Shown: positions 23,672 through 34,300, numbered from the stretch's first letter. The stretch is 64,000 nt of DNA from Dasypus novemcinctus (GCF_030445035.2 NC_080698.1:27435294-27499293); one strand, 5' to 3'. Notes: generated from the letters alone by a model not told the origin. A program made the numbers and translations.

Positions 23672-24289
23672 TCTATATGTTTTAAAATAGAACACTTGGG
23701 GACACACACTGCCTGCAATGTTATGATAATAATGATGCACTAAAAACTCCATTTAAAAGACATATACAAGGAGTAATAGGTCTTTCTGCTAGTATTTCAA
23801 GAAAAGGAGGCCCTAGGTCATGTTTGTAATATCTGTATTTCCCAAAGGCTTCCAGTGGCAAACATATATTATCTGATGAAGTTTTACCTTAATCCCAAAA
23901 GTGAGAATATAACATTTTTGACTGAAAGGCATCCAATGTTATCCTCCAAGTTAACAGAAAAATGCATAAACACAATTTCTCCACACAAAATTAAAGGCAA
24001 TTCTTAAATTGCAGAGGCAAAGAGTTTTCCTTTAATTTTCTATCAAAGGAAATAATATTTCAAAAAAAAATTGGGGCCAAATTTTTTCTTAGAAGAAAAG
24101 TTGCGCCTATAACTCTCAAGAATATAGTAACTAGAAATGAAATCTGTTTTTACTTAGGAAGGTATAGTAGTTTGTGTCACAAAGTGCTTATGGGCTTTAG
24201 TAACTTATCAGTCTCTCATTCATAAGATTTAGAATTTATACTTTAATAGAAAATAACTGAATAAATTTAATATTTTCAACATGACAGAC
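23672..24289. other. Intergenic, nothing recognised
   Basis: No frame or repeat family recognised. Confidence 0.4.
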
Positions 24290-25110
24290 ACTGGGCTAAG
24301 TGCTTTCTATGCATACAGCATTCAATCCATACTATCCTTTTTACTGCTGGTTAATATTCTATTTATGAATGTACTACAATTTATTCAATCACCAGTTGAT
24401 GGACATTTGGCTTGTCCCTAGTTTTTGCCTATAATGGGTAAAAATTGCTATGAACAATAATGTAAAATTCTTTGTATGGATGAATGTTTTCATTTCTCTT
24501 GGATAAGTACCTAAGAGGGGCATCAGTTTCCATAGTGGCTGCATTAGTCAGGGTTCTCTAGGAAAACAGAACTGACAGGAGATATCTGTAAACGGTATGA
24601 GATTTTATAAAATTGTTTCACATGACTGTCCAAGTCCTGTAGGGCAGGCTGCAAGCTGGGAACTCCAATGAAGGTTTTCGATGAATTCCCCAGGAGAAGC
24701 TGGCTGGCTGAAGTAGAGATGGACATTCTCTCTTCTGACTGCTGAAATCATCACCTTTTAAGGTCTTCAACTGATTGGATGAGTAGTCTCTCATTATTGA
24801 AGGCAATCTCCTCAGTCGACTGTCGATGCGATCAGCCCTGGATACAACCAACTTACTAATGATTTAAGTCCACAAAATGTGCTCACAGTAGCAATTGGCC
24901 AGTGCTTGCTTGACCAAATAACCAGGCACCTTACCTGACCAAGCTGACATATGAGCCTAACCATCACAGTGGTTATGCCATATTAAATTACCACCAGTAA
25001 TGTATGAGGGTTCCAGTGCTCCTCATCCTTGCCAACACTTGGTATTTTTGGCGTTTCCAATTTTAGCCACTCTAGTGTTGGTGTAGAAGTATCTCATGGT
25101 TTTCACTGGC
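24290..25110 (-). mobile_element. LINE-1 ORF2 3' region, antisense, with insertion
   Basis: 'cagttgatggacatttggct', 'ttgctatgaacaataatg' and 'tttccatagtggctgca' (to 24545) continue after 24968 with 'ccatattaaattaccacca' and 'cttgccaacacttggta'. This is the well-known antisense L1 block also seen at 42870-43140 and 47780-48060. Confidence 0.7.
24547..24967 (-). mobile_element. LTR-like repeat inserted in the L1
   Basis: It starts 'ttagtcagggttctctagga' and ends 'tgagcctaaccatca'. The start is the reversed end found on several mammalian LTR families. It exactly interrupts the L1 reading described above. Confidence 0.5.
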
Positions 25111-25294
25111 CTTTCCTTGATGTGGTAGTCAGCTTTCATGATGGCATCCTGTGATTCTGACTTCCTGGTATTCATGCACTTGTACAGTTTACTTCCACAA
25201 CCAATAGTGATGAACTGTGTAATCAATAAGCAATTGCAGAAATGACAATTGAGTAACTTCTGAGACCAGGTCATAAAAGATATTGAAGTTTCAG

Positions 25295-25665
25295 TCTGTA
25301 CCCTCTAGGATCACTAACTCAAGAAAACCACCTGCCCTACCAAGAGGATACTCAAGCAGTCTTATGCAGAGGTCATGTGGCAAAGAACCAAGGCCACCTG
25401 CCAACAGCTAGCACTAATATGGAAGTTATGTAACTGAGCTATCTTGGAAGTGGATACAACTGCCCCATCAAGTCTTCAGATATAGGCCTGTTTAATATCT
25501 TGACTGTATCCTCATTAAAGACCCTAAGCTTGAACCACCCAGCTAAGTAATCCCTGGATTCTTGACCTATAGAAACTGTGTGAGGTTATGAAAGTTTATT
25601 GTTTTAAACAGCTTAATTTTGGTATAATTTGTTACGCAGCACTAGAGAACCAATACAGATTTTGG
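25295..25665 (+). mobile_element. Ancient MaLR-like (MLT1-type) repeat, 3' part
   Basis: 'gaaccacccagctaagtaat', 'acctatagaaactgtgtgag' and 'taatttgttacgcagcacta' are the same 3' block as in 16886-17467. Confidence 0.55.
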
Positions 25666-25837
25666 CATCTGGACATGGTATGCTGACATAACAAACACCT
25701 AAATTGTGGGGGTGGCTTTGGTACCAAGCAGTAGGTGGAAGGTGGAAGGACCTTGAGGAGAGTGTTAGTGAAAGCCTCATGATAGACGCTTAATGGCTTT
25801 GAAGGGGATGTCAGTGAGGGGTTACAAGAAAGGGTGG

Positions 25838-25926
25838 GGAGCAGGTGTGGCTCAGTGGTTAAGCACTGGCTTCCCACATACAAGGTTTTGGGTTCAATCC
25901 CCAGCCCCTGATACTTCAAAAAAATT
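25838..25926 (+). mobile_element. Short tRNA-only SINE
   Basis: Sense copy: 'ggggagcaggtgtggctcag', B-box-like 'ggttcaatcccc', ending 'acttcaaaaaaa'. Confidence 0.7.
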
Positions 25927-25928
25927 CG

Positions 25929-26231
25929 GTAGACCAAATTCTAAGATGACCCTCAAGATTCCTGCTCCTTGGCCATGCGCAGTGCTGATGCGCGCAAGGA
26001 GTGCCGTGCCAAGCAAGGGTGTCCCCGCGTGGGGGAGCCCCACGCGCAAGGAGTGCGCCCGTGAGGAGAGCCGCCCAGCGTGAAAAGAAAGAGCAGCCTG
26101 CCCAGGAATGGCGCCGCCCACACTTCCCGTGCCGCTGACGACAACAGAAGCGGACAAAGAAACAAGACGCAGCGAATAGACACCAAGAACAGACAACCAG
26201 GGGAGGGGGGGAAATTAAATAAATAAATAAA

Positions 26232-26271
<40 letters not shown>

Positions 26272-26600
26272 TTCCTGCTCCTGATGTTTATGCTCTGTAT
26301 AATTTTCTCCCTTTAAATGCGAGCAGGACCTGTGGATGTGGTGGGATATCACTCCTGTGATTATGCTGTGTCATATGGCAATGGGATTTTGAAGGTTCCT
26401 AATAAGTTGACTTTGAGTTAATGAAAAGAGAGATTATCCTGGGTGAGTCTGATTTAATAAGGTCAGCCTTTAAAAGAGATAAGCAGCAGCAAAAGAGATA
26501 CTTTTGCTGGTCTTGAGGAAGTGAACTACCATAAAGTGAGCGGACCTATGAAGGGGGCCTTGTGGCAAACAGGAAAGGATCAGTATTCTGCAGGCAGCAT
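25929..26600 (+). mobile_element. MaLR-like repeat hosting a young SINE
   Basis: 'agaccaaattctaagatgac' continues after the SINE with 'gggatatcactcctgtgatt' and 'gagattatcctgggtgagtc'. This is a mammalian MLT1-type block. Limits approximate. Confidence 0.5.
25970..26269 (+). mobile_element. Young 5'-truncated DAS-type SINE with target duplication
   Basis: The copy lacks the whole tRNA-like head and starts in the body with 'tggccatgcgcagtgctgat'. It ends in an uninterrupted run of 33 A (26237-26269). It is flanked by 'aagattcctgctcct' (25955-25969) and the identical sequence at 26268-26282. CpG sites in the body are well preserved compared with other copies, which together with the intact A-tail points to a recent insertion. 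Confidence 0.9.
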
Positions 26601-26744
26601 AGGGAAAGGTGTTCTGGGCAGATGGAACCACATGGGCAAAATGAGGAGTGCTGGAAGTGTATGGCCTGTTTGGGTCCAGAGTGATAGGAGACACCAGCTG
26701 AGAGCTGTGTACCATGCCATGGACAGGAGTGAGCCATTTTAAGC

Positions 26745-26852
26745 AGGGAAGTGACATTATCATTATCTTTAAGAGCTCTTCTTATGAATCAGGAACTGGG
26801 CTAGTAGAATGCATGATCTCATTTAACCTGTATTAGTACCAAATGAAGACAG
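26745..26852 (-). repeat. MIR (left part), broken by the ERV
   Basis: 'gaatcaggaactgggctagt' and 'tgatctcatttaacctg' are antisense MIR. The sequence joins directly to 33863 onward if the ERV and one ACAG are removed. Confidence 0.7.
26849..26852. repeat. ERV target-site duplication, left (ACAG)
   Basis: ACAG directly before the 5' LTR and again directly after the 3' LTR at 33859-33862. Four bases is usual for gammaretrovirus-like (class I) integrases. Confidence 0.85.
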
Positions 26853-26880
26853 TGATGTGGGCTATGGGTGGAAGGCTCTT

Positions 26881-26948
26881 TGTCTCTTCAGAAATAACTA
26901 AGCTGTTTGACTTGTGTCTCTTCAGAAATAACTAAGTTGTTTGACTTG
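26881..26948 (+). promoter_or_regulatory. U3 tandem repeat, 2 x 34 bp (enhancer-like)
   Basis: Units 26881-26914 and 26915-26948 start 'tgtctcttcagaaataacta' and differ at one base. Direct repeats in U3 are typical retroviral enhancers; function here is inferred. The same pair is present in the 3' LTR (33382-33449). Confidence 0.75.
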
Positions 26949-27195
26949 TGGGTGTGGAACGGTAAGAGGCTGCAGTCCTGCCCTTAGGGACGGTGACAGC
27001 AGGCTCCAGTCCCAGGAAATGTTTAACAAAGCAAGGGCTATAAACTTTAAGTATTTAGGGGAAATGCAAAAACCAAGGCTTATCTAAAATGTCTGGAGTC
27101 CTTGCTAAAAGCTTACCTAAGATGTGAAAGAGATATATGCTAATTGAAGCCTATTGAGAACTGAAACAAAGGGACCATTTGGCCTTTCCTCTCTG

Positions 27196-27203
27196 TATAA
27201 AAG
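27196..27203 (+). promoter_or_regulatory. ERV 5' LTR TATA box
   Basis: TATAAAAG about 25 bases upstream of the probable R start 'ttcggggc'. Copy in the 3' LTR at 33697-33704. Confidence 0.8.
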
Positions 27204-27268
27204 ACGTTTGAAAATCTTGTTCGGGGCTCGGGATTCAAACTGAAAGCTCCCGAGTCCGGCCGGCCGTC

Positions 27269-27274
27269 AATAAA
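27269..27274 (+). terminator. ERV LTR polyadenylation signal AATAAA
   Basis: AATAAA in the R region, about 50 bases after the presumed start. The 3' LTR copy is at 33770-33775 and would end the element's transcript. Confidence 0.75.
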
Positions 27275-27361
27275 CCATTTTTTTCCTTCTCAAAATCATT
27301 CCTGAGTCCTGGCCTCTCTATACTCGAATAATTGAACTTCTCTTAAATTCCACAACATTAA

Positions 27362-27379
27362 TGGCGACCGCGAAGGGAC
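27362..27379 (+). other. Primer-binding site for tRNA-Arg
   Basis: 'tggcgaccgcgaagggac' starts 4 bases after the 5' LTR. It is the complement of the 3' end of arginine tRNAs ending 'gtcccttcgtggtcgcca', with one mismatch. tRNA identity is from memory of mammalian tRNA-Arg (CCG/TCG) sequences. Confidence 0.75.
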
Positions 27380-27599
27380 AAAAATGAAGGCCAGAGACGG
27401 TAGCATTTTGCTGCCCCTTCCAAATCCCCGAGGAAGCCGGGAGGACTCGGGTGAACCCCAAATCTGGGCGCCCCTGGATTAAATTTAATCCAGAAAAGAT
27501 GTGGGCTCCACCAGAATCTTCCCGACAAAAATCGAGGGCAATGGAAGGTCTGAAGAGAAAGATTCTGGGAACGAAAAAGAACTCCGAACATGGAAGAAG

Positions 27600-27605
27600 G
27601 TAAGA
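27600..27605 (+). promoter_or_regulatory. Candidate leader splice donor of the ERV
   Basis: 'gaag|gtaaga' at 27596-27605 is a strong donor consensus about 240 bases after the 5' LTR, where retroviruses place the major donor. With no env frame, its retention could reflect descent from a coding parent. Confidence 0.5.
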
Positions 27606-30600
27606 CTCCCCGGGTGAGCAGAGTCTGGAAGGCCCTAGCTTTAATTGCTAGGAAGGGGAGGCTGATCACCTCCCGAGAGAACCCTAGTAGCCCCAGAAGG
27701 CTGGGGGGAAGCCGTTCTCTCTAGGCTTGGGAAAAGGAGGAAAACCGGGGAAAAGCCCTGGTGTTTTGGGTTTGTCTAACTGCATGTTAGAATCTGGTAC
27801 TGGTCTTATATCCACTAAAGGAGTGGAGTCTCGATTTTAATAGGAAGGGTATTTATAGGTTCGAGTCCTAATATCCTGGAAATTGGTCTAGATTAAGGAA
27901 AACAAAACTTGGTTACAGGAAAATGGATCGGCTTTTCTGGTGGAGCTTGGTCTGGGTGTAAAGTTTAAACAGTGGAAAAGTCTAGCTGAAATCTTTTGTT
28001 ATGGTGCTAATTTGTGAATGAATTTGCTTTATACCAAATGTTAAGTGTTCTGAGGTTTGTGATGGCTGTGGGGGCAGCCGTGGTGAAAATAAATATATAA
28101 ACTTGTGAGTCAGATTAGTGACCTTTGTGCTTCTGTCTGTGTCAGCTCAATGTTAGTGTTGGAGTTGTGTCCTTACATGAAGTAGAATTACAGCTGAGCT
28201 GGAGCCCTCCCTTGCCATTGGCAAGGGAGTGAAATGATTCTGGGGCAAAAGCTGAGGAGTCTGGATGTTTGCGGAGTCTAGATGTTTGTGCATGCTCTGC
28301 TGTCTTGTCTCTGGTCTGGCCCTTTGCCGGGGCTTGGAGGCCATCTGTGTCCGCGCCAAGCACCCAAGTCTGTTGGGAATGTCCCAGTCAGGGCGGCTGG
28401 GTTCCTGGGAGAGTTGCCAAATTTGAGTAGGTTCTGTCTGCCCATTTTGGCTGAAAGCTGGAAAGGGGGGAGCGGCTTGCCCCTTTCCAGTGAGTCCACC
28501 CTTCTATTCATAAGCCGCATTCCTGTTTGTTGTGCACCCGACTGCCTGGAAGGGGGGGAAGTGAAGGAGGTGAAAAGCAGAATCAGAATAAATGCAGTAA
28601 AGTTCCCTCCTTAGGGTGTCAAAGCCAAAATACGTTTGCATTCTGCTCAGGTTCTTAGAAGGTATTGTAGTAACCTTAAGTAAGAGAATGTTCTGTGAAG
28701 GTAAAATTTGTGTTAAGGGTATAAATATAAAAGTTTTACAAAGCATTGTTTAAGGTATTTAAGTGGCTAATTGCAGAAAGTCATTATTTAAAAAAACTGA
28801 ATTGATAATAATAATAATAAAAGGCAATTTTATAACAAACTTATTCGGCAGCCAATCTCCCCTGCCAACTTACTTCCAAAAAAACTGTTTCTGGTATTAC
28901 ATGCTACTAAGTATTTAAAGTGAAGAAAAGTTCATTATTTTAACAAACTTGTTTAGTATTAATGGCAATTATATGTTGTAAGAAGTTTGCCTGGTAACTC
29001 AGTATGTGGGATATATGGAATGTGTTTTTATTGTTAAGGAAACAGAAGATGATTTTGTCCTAAGATAAAATGATTGATTATTGGAAAGAGTAGAGTGTGG
29101 GACAGAACCTGAATGAATACTGAAAGTGTAGAAGGTTTGTGGAAGAGAAATTTTTATGATTAAATTGAGTAAGATCAATATATAAAGAAAATCATTTATC
29201 AATAGCTTCTTGTGCTTTAACCTCATCATATCCTCAATGTTTGAAGAAGAGTTCTTTTAAAAGAACATTTTATGTTCTAGAAATCAAATCCTGAAAAGTA
29301 GCCTTTTATTTCAAACTAACTGCAAGAGATTTATTCTTTCACTTTAAAGGAAAAATTAAAGTAATGGTTAAGTTCATTTAATATGTTATAAGTTGAATGA
29401 AAGGTATTTAAAGGTGTTATAAAATTAATAGGTTTTAAAAAATTAATAAAAACTGTAACTAAGAGTTAAAATCATTTATAAATGCATTTATATTGTAAAA
29501 CAGTGGAAAGACAATAACTGAGATTATAGCTGGGTGAATTTAGCCTGAAACTATTATTTAAGTGTAAATTCTACACTAACCTTTCCTTTGTTTATGGTTA
29601 CTTCAAGCCTAACCTCACCCTTTGCCTTTGCCTACGGTTATTTCATAATTGAGAAGAGCTGGGACAGCACTGTCTCCTCTCCTGGTATTAGTAACCCTTT
29701 CTCTCATGAATTCAAGTGTAAACTAAATAAATTGCTGCCTGATAGAATAAGGTTAAATGACCACTGGAGTTTTATTATCTCCAAAACCAAAAGGGGGGTG
29801 GAGGGGGAAAAGTCTCCTGCCTTGACGGTCAGTGTTCCTAAGAGTGGCAATTCATGAGAGAAAGCAGTCTGTCTCCCTGAGGCTTCAAATAGCCTCAGTA
29901 AATATATATAAAACTAATCTTGTTGCTTATCCAAAATTCTGCTAATTTCAAGGTAAAATATAAAGTTCTAAAACAAAATGGTGCTAAGGCATTGAGAACA
30001 TTTTGGTTATTACAATCCATTAAGTAAGAAAGAAAATTCTTGTGGTAAACTGCATGGTCATAGTGCAAATTAAGAAGAGTTTCAAAAGTCTTTGAAAAGT
30101 TTAAAGTAACTAAAGTCATGTTGTTGTGTCAAACTATTCATGTCTGCCTATTTGCTCAAATTGTTAAAAATTAAATATGCAGTTATATTTATAAATATTC
30201 TTAAAGCCCAAATTGAACTAAGCAGGATGAAAAAGTCATAGAAATCTGATTATGGAAACAATTGGGAAAGGGCCTCCTCTTTGCAAGAGCTTTTAAGGCA
30301 AGACTAGGTGTGGCAGATTAAACCTATCTACTAGGCTAGGGAATTAAGAATCAGTTTGCCTGGTAATTTCCCAGTTTAAACCTTTGTCAGCCATAAATTG
30401 GAAAAAAAAAAAACAAAACAAAGATTAGGTTAATTTTCACAGAAGAAAAATGTTGATGTAACCCGGCGGCCTGCTGCCTCAGTCTCCCACTCCCGGGTTG
30501 GACAGCAGTGGAGGAGACCAGTTTAGGCCAGTCCTATGGGCAGTGGAAGGATGCCCAAGAAGGAGCTAACTAAGTCGCTGCCATTTCAGCACTAAATTCT

Positions 30601-33340
30601 ATTCCTTATTTGACAAAGGGGGGAGCAGGTAAAAACTAAAATGGTTGGAATGTGATAGAAGAAGCAGTTAAATCAAACTTTTGCGTGGGAAAGTTAAATC
30701 TCAGATAAGCTGTAACTTCTGAAGTATCCAATCTATGGAAAAACAGGAAGAGCTTGCATGCTAGGCTTAGGGGTATAAATTGTGTCATTTTTCTTTGTTC
30801 GGGGCACCAGCCATATCTGACTCTGCGCCCCTTCTTGCAAGATTGAGAATAAAGTATTTTCTTCTCCACAATCTGGTGAGCCTTATTTTCTTCCAGAAGA
30901 TTTCTTTCCAACAAAATAAGGTAATTAGTGGCTCTATTAACAAATTTCAGTAAGTAAAGGAAAGTCCATAAAAACTATGGAGAGATCTTTCCTGGGTTAT
31001 GATTTTAAAAAATTAAGTAATTGTGTAATGTGTTTTGAAACCTGGTAGTCAGTTATGCTTTTAAATTAATAATTTTCATAACTTAAAGAAAAGAAGTTTT
31101 TAGCTTCCTGTAAGGGAAAAAGAGAACATTCCTTGCATAAACTATAATGGTTTCAATTTTATTTAACTTGAGTGTAATCTCCCATAGTTAATTTATAAAC
31201 TAAATTAACATATGTACAAAATCTTTACAGTAATGAAAATTGTAAGTGAAAATTGTAAGTTCACATTGGTGAAATTAGGCTAAAGGGAAAAGATTGTAGA
31301 TATGCTCTCTTAAATAAAGAGTAAATTTCTTTCATTGGTAATTGTAATTTAGTAAGTTTATTTAAACATGAGGTGTCTAGTCAATGCGGTTATAGTCAAT
31401 TATAAAGAGTTTGTAAAACATCTTCCAAACTGAAAATGTTTAAATAGTTCTAGTTGTAGAAGTCATTGTTAACTAAAGAAACTTAGATTGGTATTGGTAG
31501 CAGAAATAACTTCATGATAATAAACCTGTCTGAAGGCCACTGCAAAATACACATTTAAGTAAATGGTAATAAAAAGTTGTCTTGATTCTATTGGAAAAAT
31601 TGTTTTCATTCTAACAATGAAAAATAATATTTTTCCTCTATTACTAAAGTAAAGTACCTACTGTTATCTTCATAGTAAAATTGTGTAAGTAAATAGTCAT
31701 TTGATATATGTATTGCGTTAAGTTGTTTAAAATATATATAAAACAAGGAATAAACTTTAACATTGTCAAACTCTTGTGCATTCGAACCAGGCCTTGTATA
31801 CATTACAGGTGGCCTCTCCATGTGAGTTATTGGCTAGGCTGGTCACTGACCCCTCAATTAAAAATATGTGCTATATCAGTCTCTGGTTCTGCTCCTGAAG
31901 TCGATGGAAACTATATTGCAGTTTCAAGCTCCTGCAGCCAATAATGACTCGGTACAGTCAAGTGTACAATGGATATCGCCTCCAGACTGGCACTGTTCCA
32001 TGGTGCCAGAGAGCACTATGCACCAGGCTAATAGAATACTGGAAAATCTCTGGAATACTGGAAGGATGCTGCAACTTGCTCACTGCGTTGAAGAACATGC
32101 TAAGTGGAGCCATGATACCAGGAGACTGTAAGTAAAACTTAAACACAATTGGCATTATGGCCTGCTCTCATGGAGAGATAACATGTAAAGTATTACAAAC
32201 CTGAAACTCAAAACTAATAATGGCAACTCTGAATCCTTATGCATTAAGTAATACATTAGTTAATATTAAGTGCTGTACTTTTATCCTGTACTAAATATAT
32301 GCCTAATAATTGTAATGTTATCTTTTCTATTTTGGACCAAGTGCAGAAGTATATTAGACATGTTAAATTCCTGGTAAAATCATTTTCTAAACAGTTAATA
32401 ACATGTCTATAGAATAAGGTGGCAGTCTCAGCCAGTCTCAAGTTAGCAAAAGTGAGGCTTGCTTGCTGATGGTGAGTCACCTATTGAACAAGTCAAAATT
32501 GCTAGAAATTGTACAATGAAAACCAAGGTGTAAAAATCTTTATTCTGTAGTTCTGATCACTCCCATAGGTGAAAACTAAGAGTATTTCCAAATTAGTGTT
32601 CTAATCCTGAGTGAAGCCAGTTGCCCAAGGAGTGCCAGTTCACCAGGAGCATCTGACAGAGCGAATGAGTGTCAATCATTGAACAGCTTGGAATGTGTCT
32701 TCAGACAAAGCTAAGTGTCTGTTGCAATTTCTCTCTAAAGATGGATAACTTAAAAAAGAATATATGCTGTTCCCACCAGCTTTTAAGGAGTGCCATCTTT
32801 ATAGGCACCTAACCTTGTCTACCTCTGTAATCCAATGTGTCCTCTTTTTAAAAAATGGGTATTCCAAATTTTTAATTAAGTTTGTTTCTTTCAGAGTGAA
32901 CATCTTATTAACCATATGAAAACTTCATCCAACTTCGTACAGAATGCCAGATCCATCTTCCTCCAGTTAGAATAAATTAAAGAGTTTTACACCTTATTAG
33001 GCAATGACTACAGCCCATGGCCAGCAGGAAGCAGTTACAGAAAAGAGATCGTCTCCCTTCAGCACCCCTTTTAAATTAAAGGTGTAAACTCTTTTAAATA
33101 AAAGTAATAGATGGATCTGGAACCTGACTGGAAATCCACGTGAGTGCCAGTGGCAGCAGAATAACTGCGGGAGGCCCCTGCCCAAGATTCTGCTGTCCAG
33201 AATGAAAAGCTCTAAACTTCTAAAAACAGTCCTGGATGCTGTACTAAAGACTGATAAATAATCAATCAAAACAACAGACAGCCATCCACCTCATAGCTCC
33301 AACAATAATTATGCCAAAGCTTAGCAAGTTAATCTTTGGC
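27606..33340 (+). other. ERV interior without coding capacity
   Basis: 5.7 kb. The first part (27606-28620) is GC-balanced leader-like sequence. About 28620-30450 is AT-rich with frequent 'ttaagt' and 'aaagtt' words. 30455-30915 looks like an embedded LTR-like segment. 31000-33340 is again AT-rich. No retroviral protein motif found in six frames. Confidence 0.7.
30615..30915 (+). repeat. LTR-like segment inside the ERV interior
   Basis: A polypurine-like 'aaaggggggag' (30615-30625) is followed by a TG start (about 30642), TATAAAT at 30774-30780, 'ttcggggc' at 30798-30805 and AATAAA at 30848-30853. The TATA to TTCGGGGC to AATAAA order and spacing match the terminal LTRs, although the rest differs. 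It may be a decayed LTR of a related family captured in the interior. Confidence 0.5.
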
Positions 33341-33353
33341 AGAAAGGGGGGAA
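33341..33353 (+). other. ERV polypurine tract
   Basis: 'agaaaggggggaa' immediately before the TG of the 3' LTR; primes plus-strand DNA synthesis in retroelements. Confidence 0.85.
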
Positions 33354-33858
33354 TGATGTGGGCTATGGGTGGAAGGCTCTTTGTCTCTTCAGAAATAACT
33401 AAGCTGTTTGACTTGTGTCTCTTCAGAAATAACTAAGTTGTTTGACTTGTGGGTGTGGAACGGTAAGAGGCTGCAGTCCTGCCCTTAGGGACGGTGACAG
33501 CAGGCTCCAGTCCCAGGAAATGTTTAACAAAGCAAGGGCTATAAACTTTAAGTATTTAGGGGAAATGCAAAAACCAAGGCTTATCTAAAATGTCTGGAGT
33601 CCTTGCTAAAAGCTTACCTAAGATGTGAAAGAGATATATGCTAATTGAAGCCTATTGAGAACTGAAACAAAGGGACCATTTGGCCTTTCCTCTCTGTATA
33701 AAAGACGTTTGAAAATCTTGTTCGGGGCTCGGGATTCAAACTGAAAGCTCCCGAGTCCGGCCGGCCGTCAATAAACCATTTTTTTCCTTCTCAAAATCAT
33801 TCCTGAGTCCTGGCCTCTCTATACTCGAATAATTGAACTTCTCTTAAATTCCACAACA
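33354..33858 (+). repeat. 3' LTR of the ERV
   Basis: 505 bp, no difference found from the 5' LTR at constant offset 6,501. Contains the same TATA box, U3 repeat and AATAAA. Followed by the ACAG duplication at 33859-33862. Confidence 0.92.
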
Positions 33859-33965
33859 ACAGTACTATCATTATACCCTCCTTACATGGGAAGAAAAGCA
33901 TTCTTAGTGAAGTTATGGCCAAAGTCACGAAGCTAGTAGGTGACGGCTCAAAATTTGAATCTAAT
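33859..33965 (-). repeat. MIR (right part) with right ERV target duplication
   Basis: Starts with ACAG (33859-33862), then 'tactatcattataccctcct', 'aagtcacgaagctagtagg' and 'atttgaatctaatctaaccc', the antisense MIR core that continues the fragment ending at 26852. Confidence 0.7.
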
Positions 33966-34119
33966 CTAACCCTAAAACTATGCATCAGTCCTAGATCATC
34001 TCATCTAGAAGAGAATATAGATTCTAGCAGTGGTGTGGAAGATAGATTGAAGACAGGCTACGCAAGGAGAATGATAGGAATGCTGTTGCATGGGTTTTGA
34101 GGAGAGGTGACAAGGGCTA

Positions 34120-34300
34120 TGTATATTTTCAACCCTGGCCCTGCTGTCAGCTGTAGCTTTGGGTTGGCTAGTTCTTGGAGCTCCGCCTTTGTCAAATGAG
34201 GTCCGTAGCAGTGCCTCTTAGGGTTGTAGTGAAGATTAAAGGAGAACGTGTCAGTCACCTAGCGCCAAGTCTGAGCTGTAGCTGACCCTTATTATGGAAG
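34120..34300 (+). repeat. MIR, sense
   Basis: 'tggccctgctgtcagctgta', 'tttgtcaaatgaggtccgta' and 'ttgtagtgaagattaaagga' follow the MIR order (splice-like core, 'catctgtaaaatg' block, 'gaggattaaatgag' block). Confidence 0.6.

Larger units (their letters stand above)
26853..27357 (+). repeat. 5' LTR of the ERV
   Basis: U3 is about 26853-27220, with a 34-bp direct repeat (26881-26948) and TATAAAAG at 27196-27203. R begins near 'ttcggggctc' (about 27220) and holds AATAAA at 27269-27274. U5 runs to 'ttccacaaca' at 27357. R contains a potential hairpin, 'ctcggga' (27227-27233) with 'tcccgag' about 14 bases later. Confidence 0.92.
26853..33858 (+). mobile_element. Complete but non-coding LTR retroelement (young ERV)
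   Basis: 7,006-bp element on the plus strand: 5' LTR 26853-27357, primer-binding site 27362-27379, interior of 5,996 bp, polypurine tract 33341-33353, 3' LTR 33354-33858, 4-bp target duplication. The LTRs start TG and end CA, and I found no difference between them over 505 bp. The interior has stops in all frames; no gag, protease, reverse transcriptase, integrase or env motif is recognisable, and the longest interior frames are about 110 codons. It therefore cannot make its own proteins and must have been copied in trans by a coding relative. Class I affinity is inferred from the tRNA-Arg primer site and the 4-bp duplication. Confidence 0.9.

Noticed and set aside
27358-33353. Search for gag, pol or env in the ERV interior
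   Set aside because: No recognisable protease, reverse transcriptase, integrase or envelope motif in any frame; short frames such as 31708-31944 are unassigned and probably chance.
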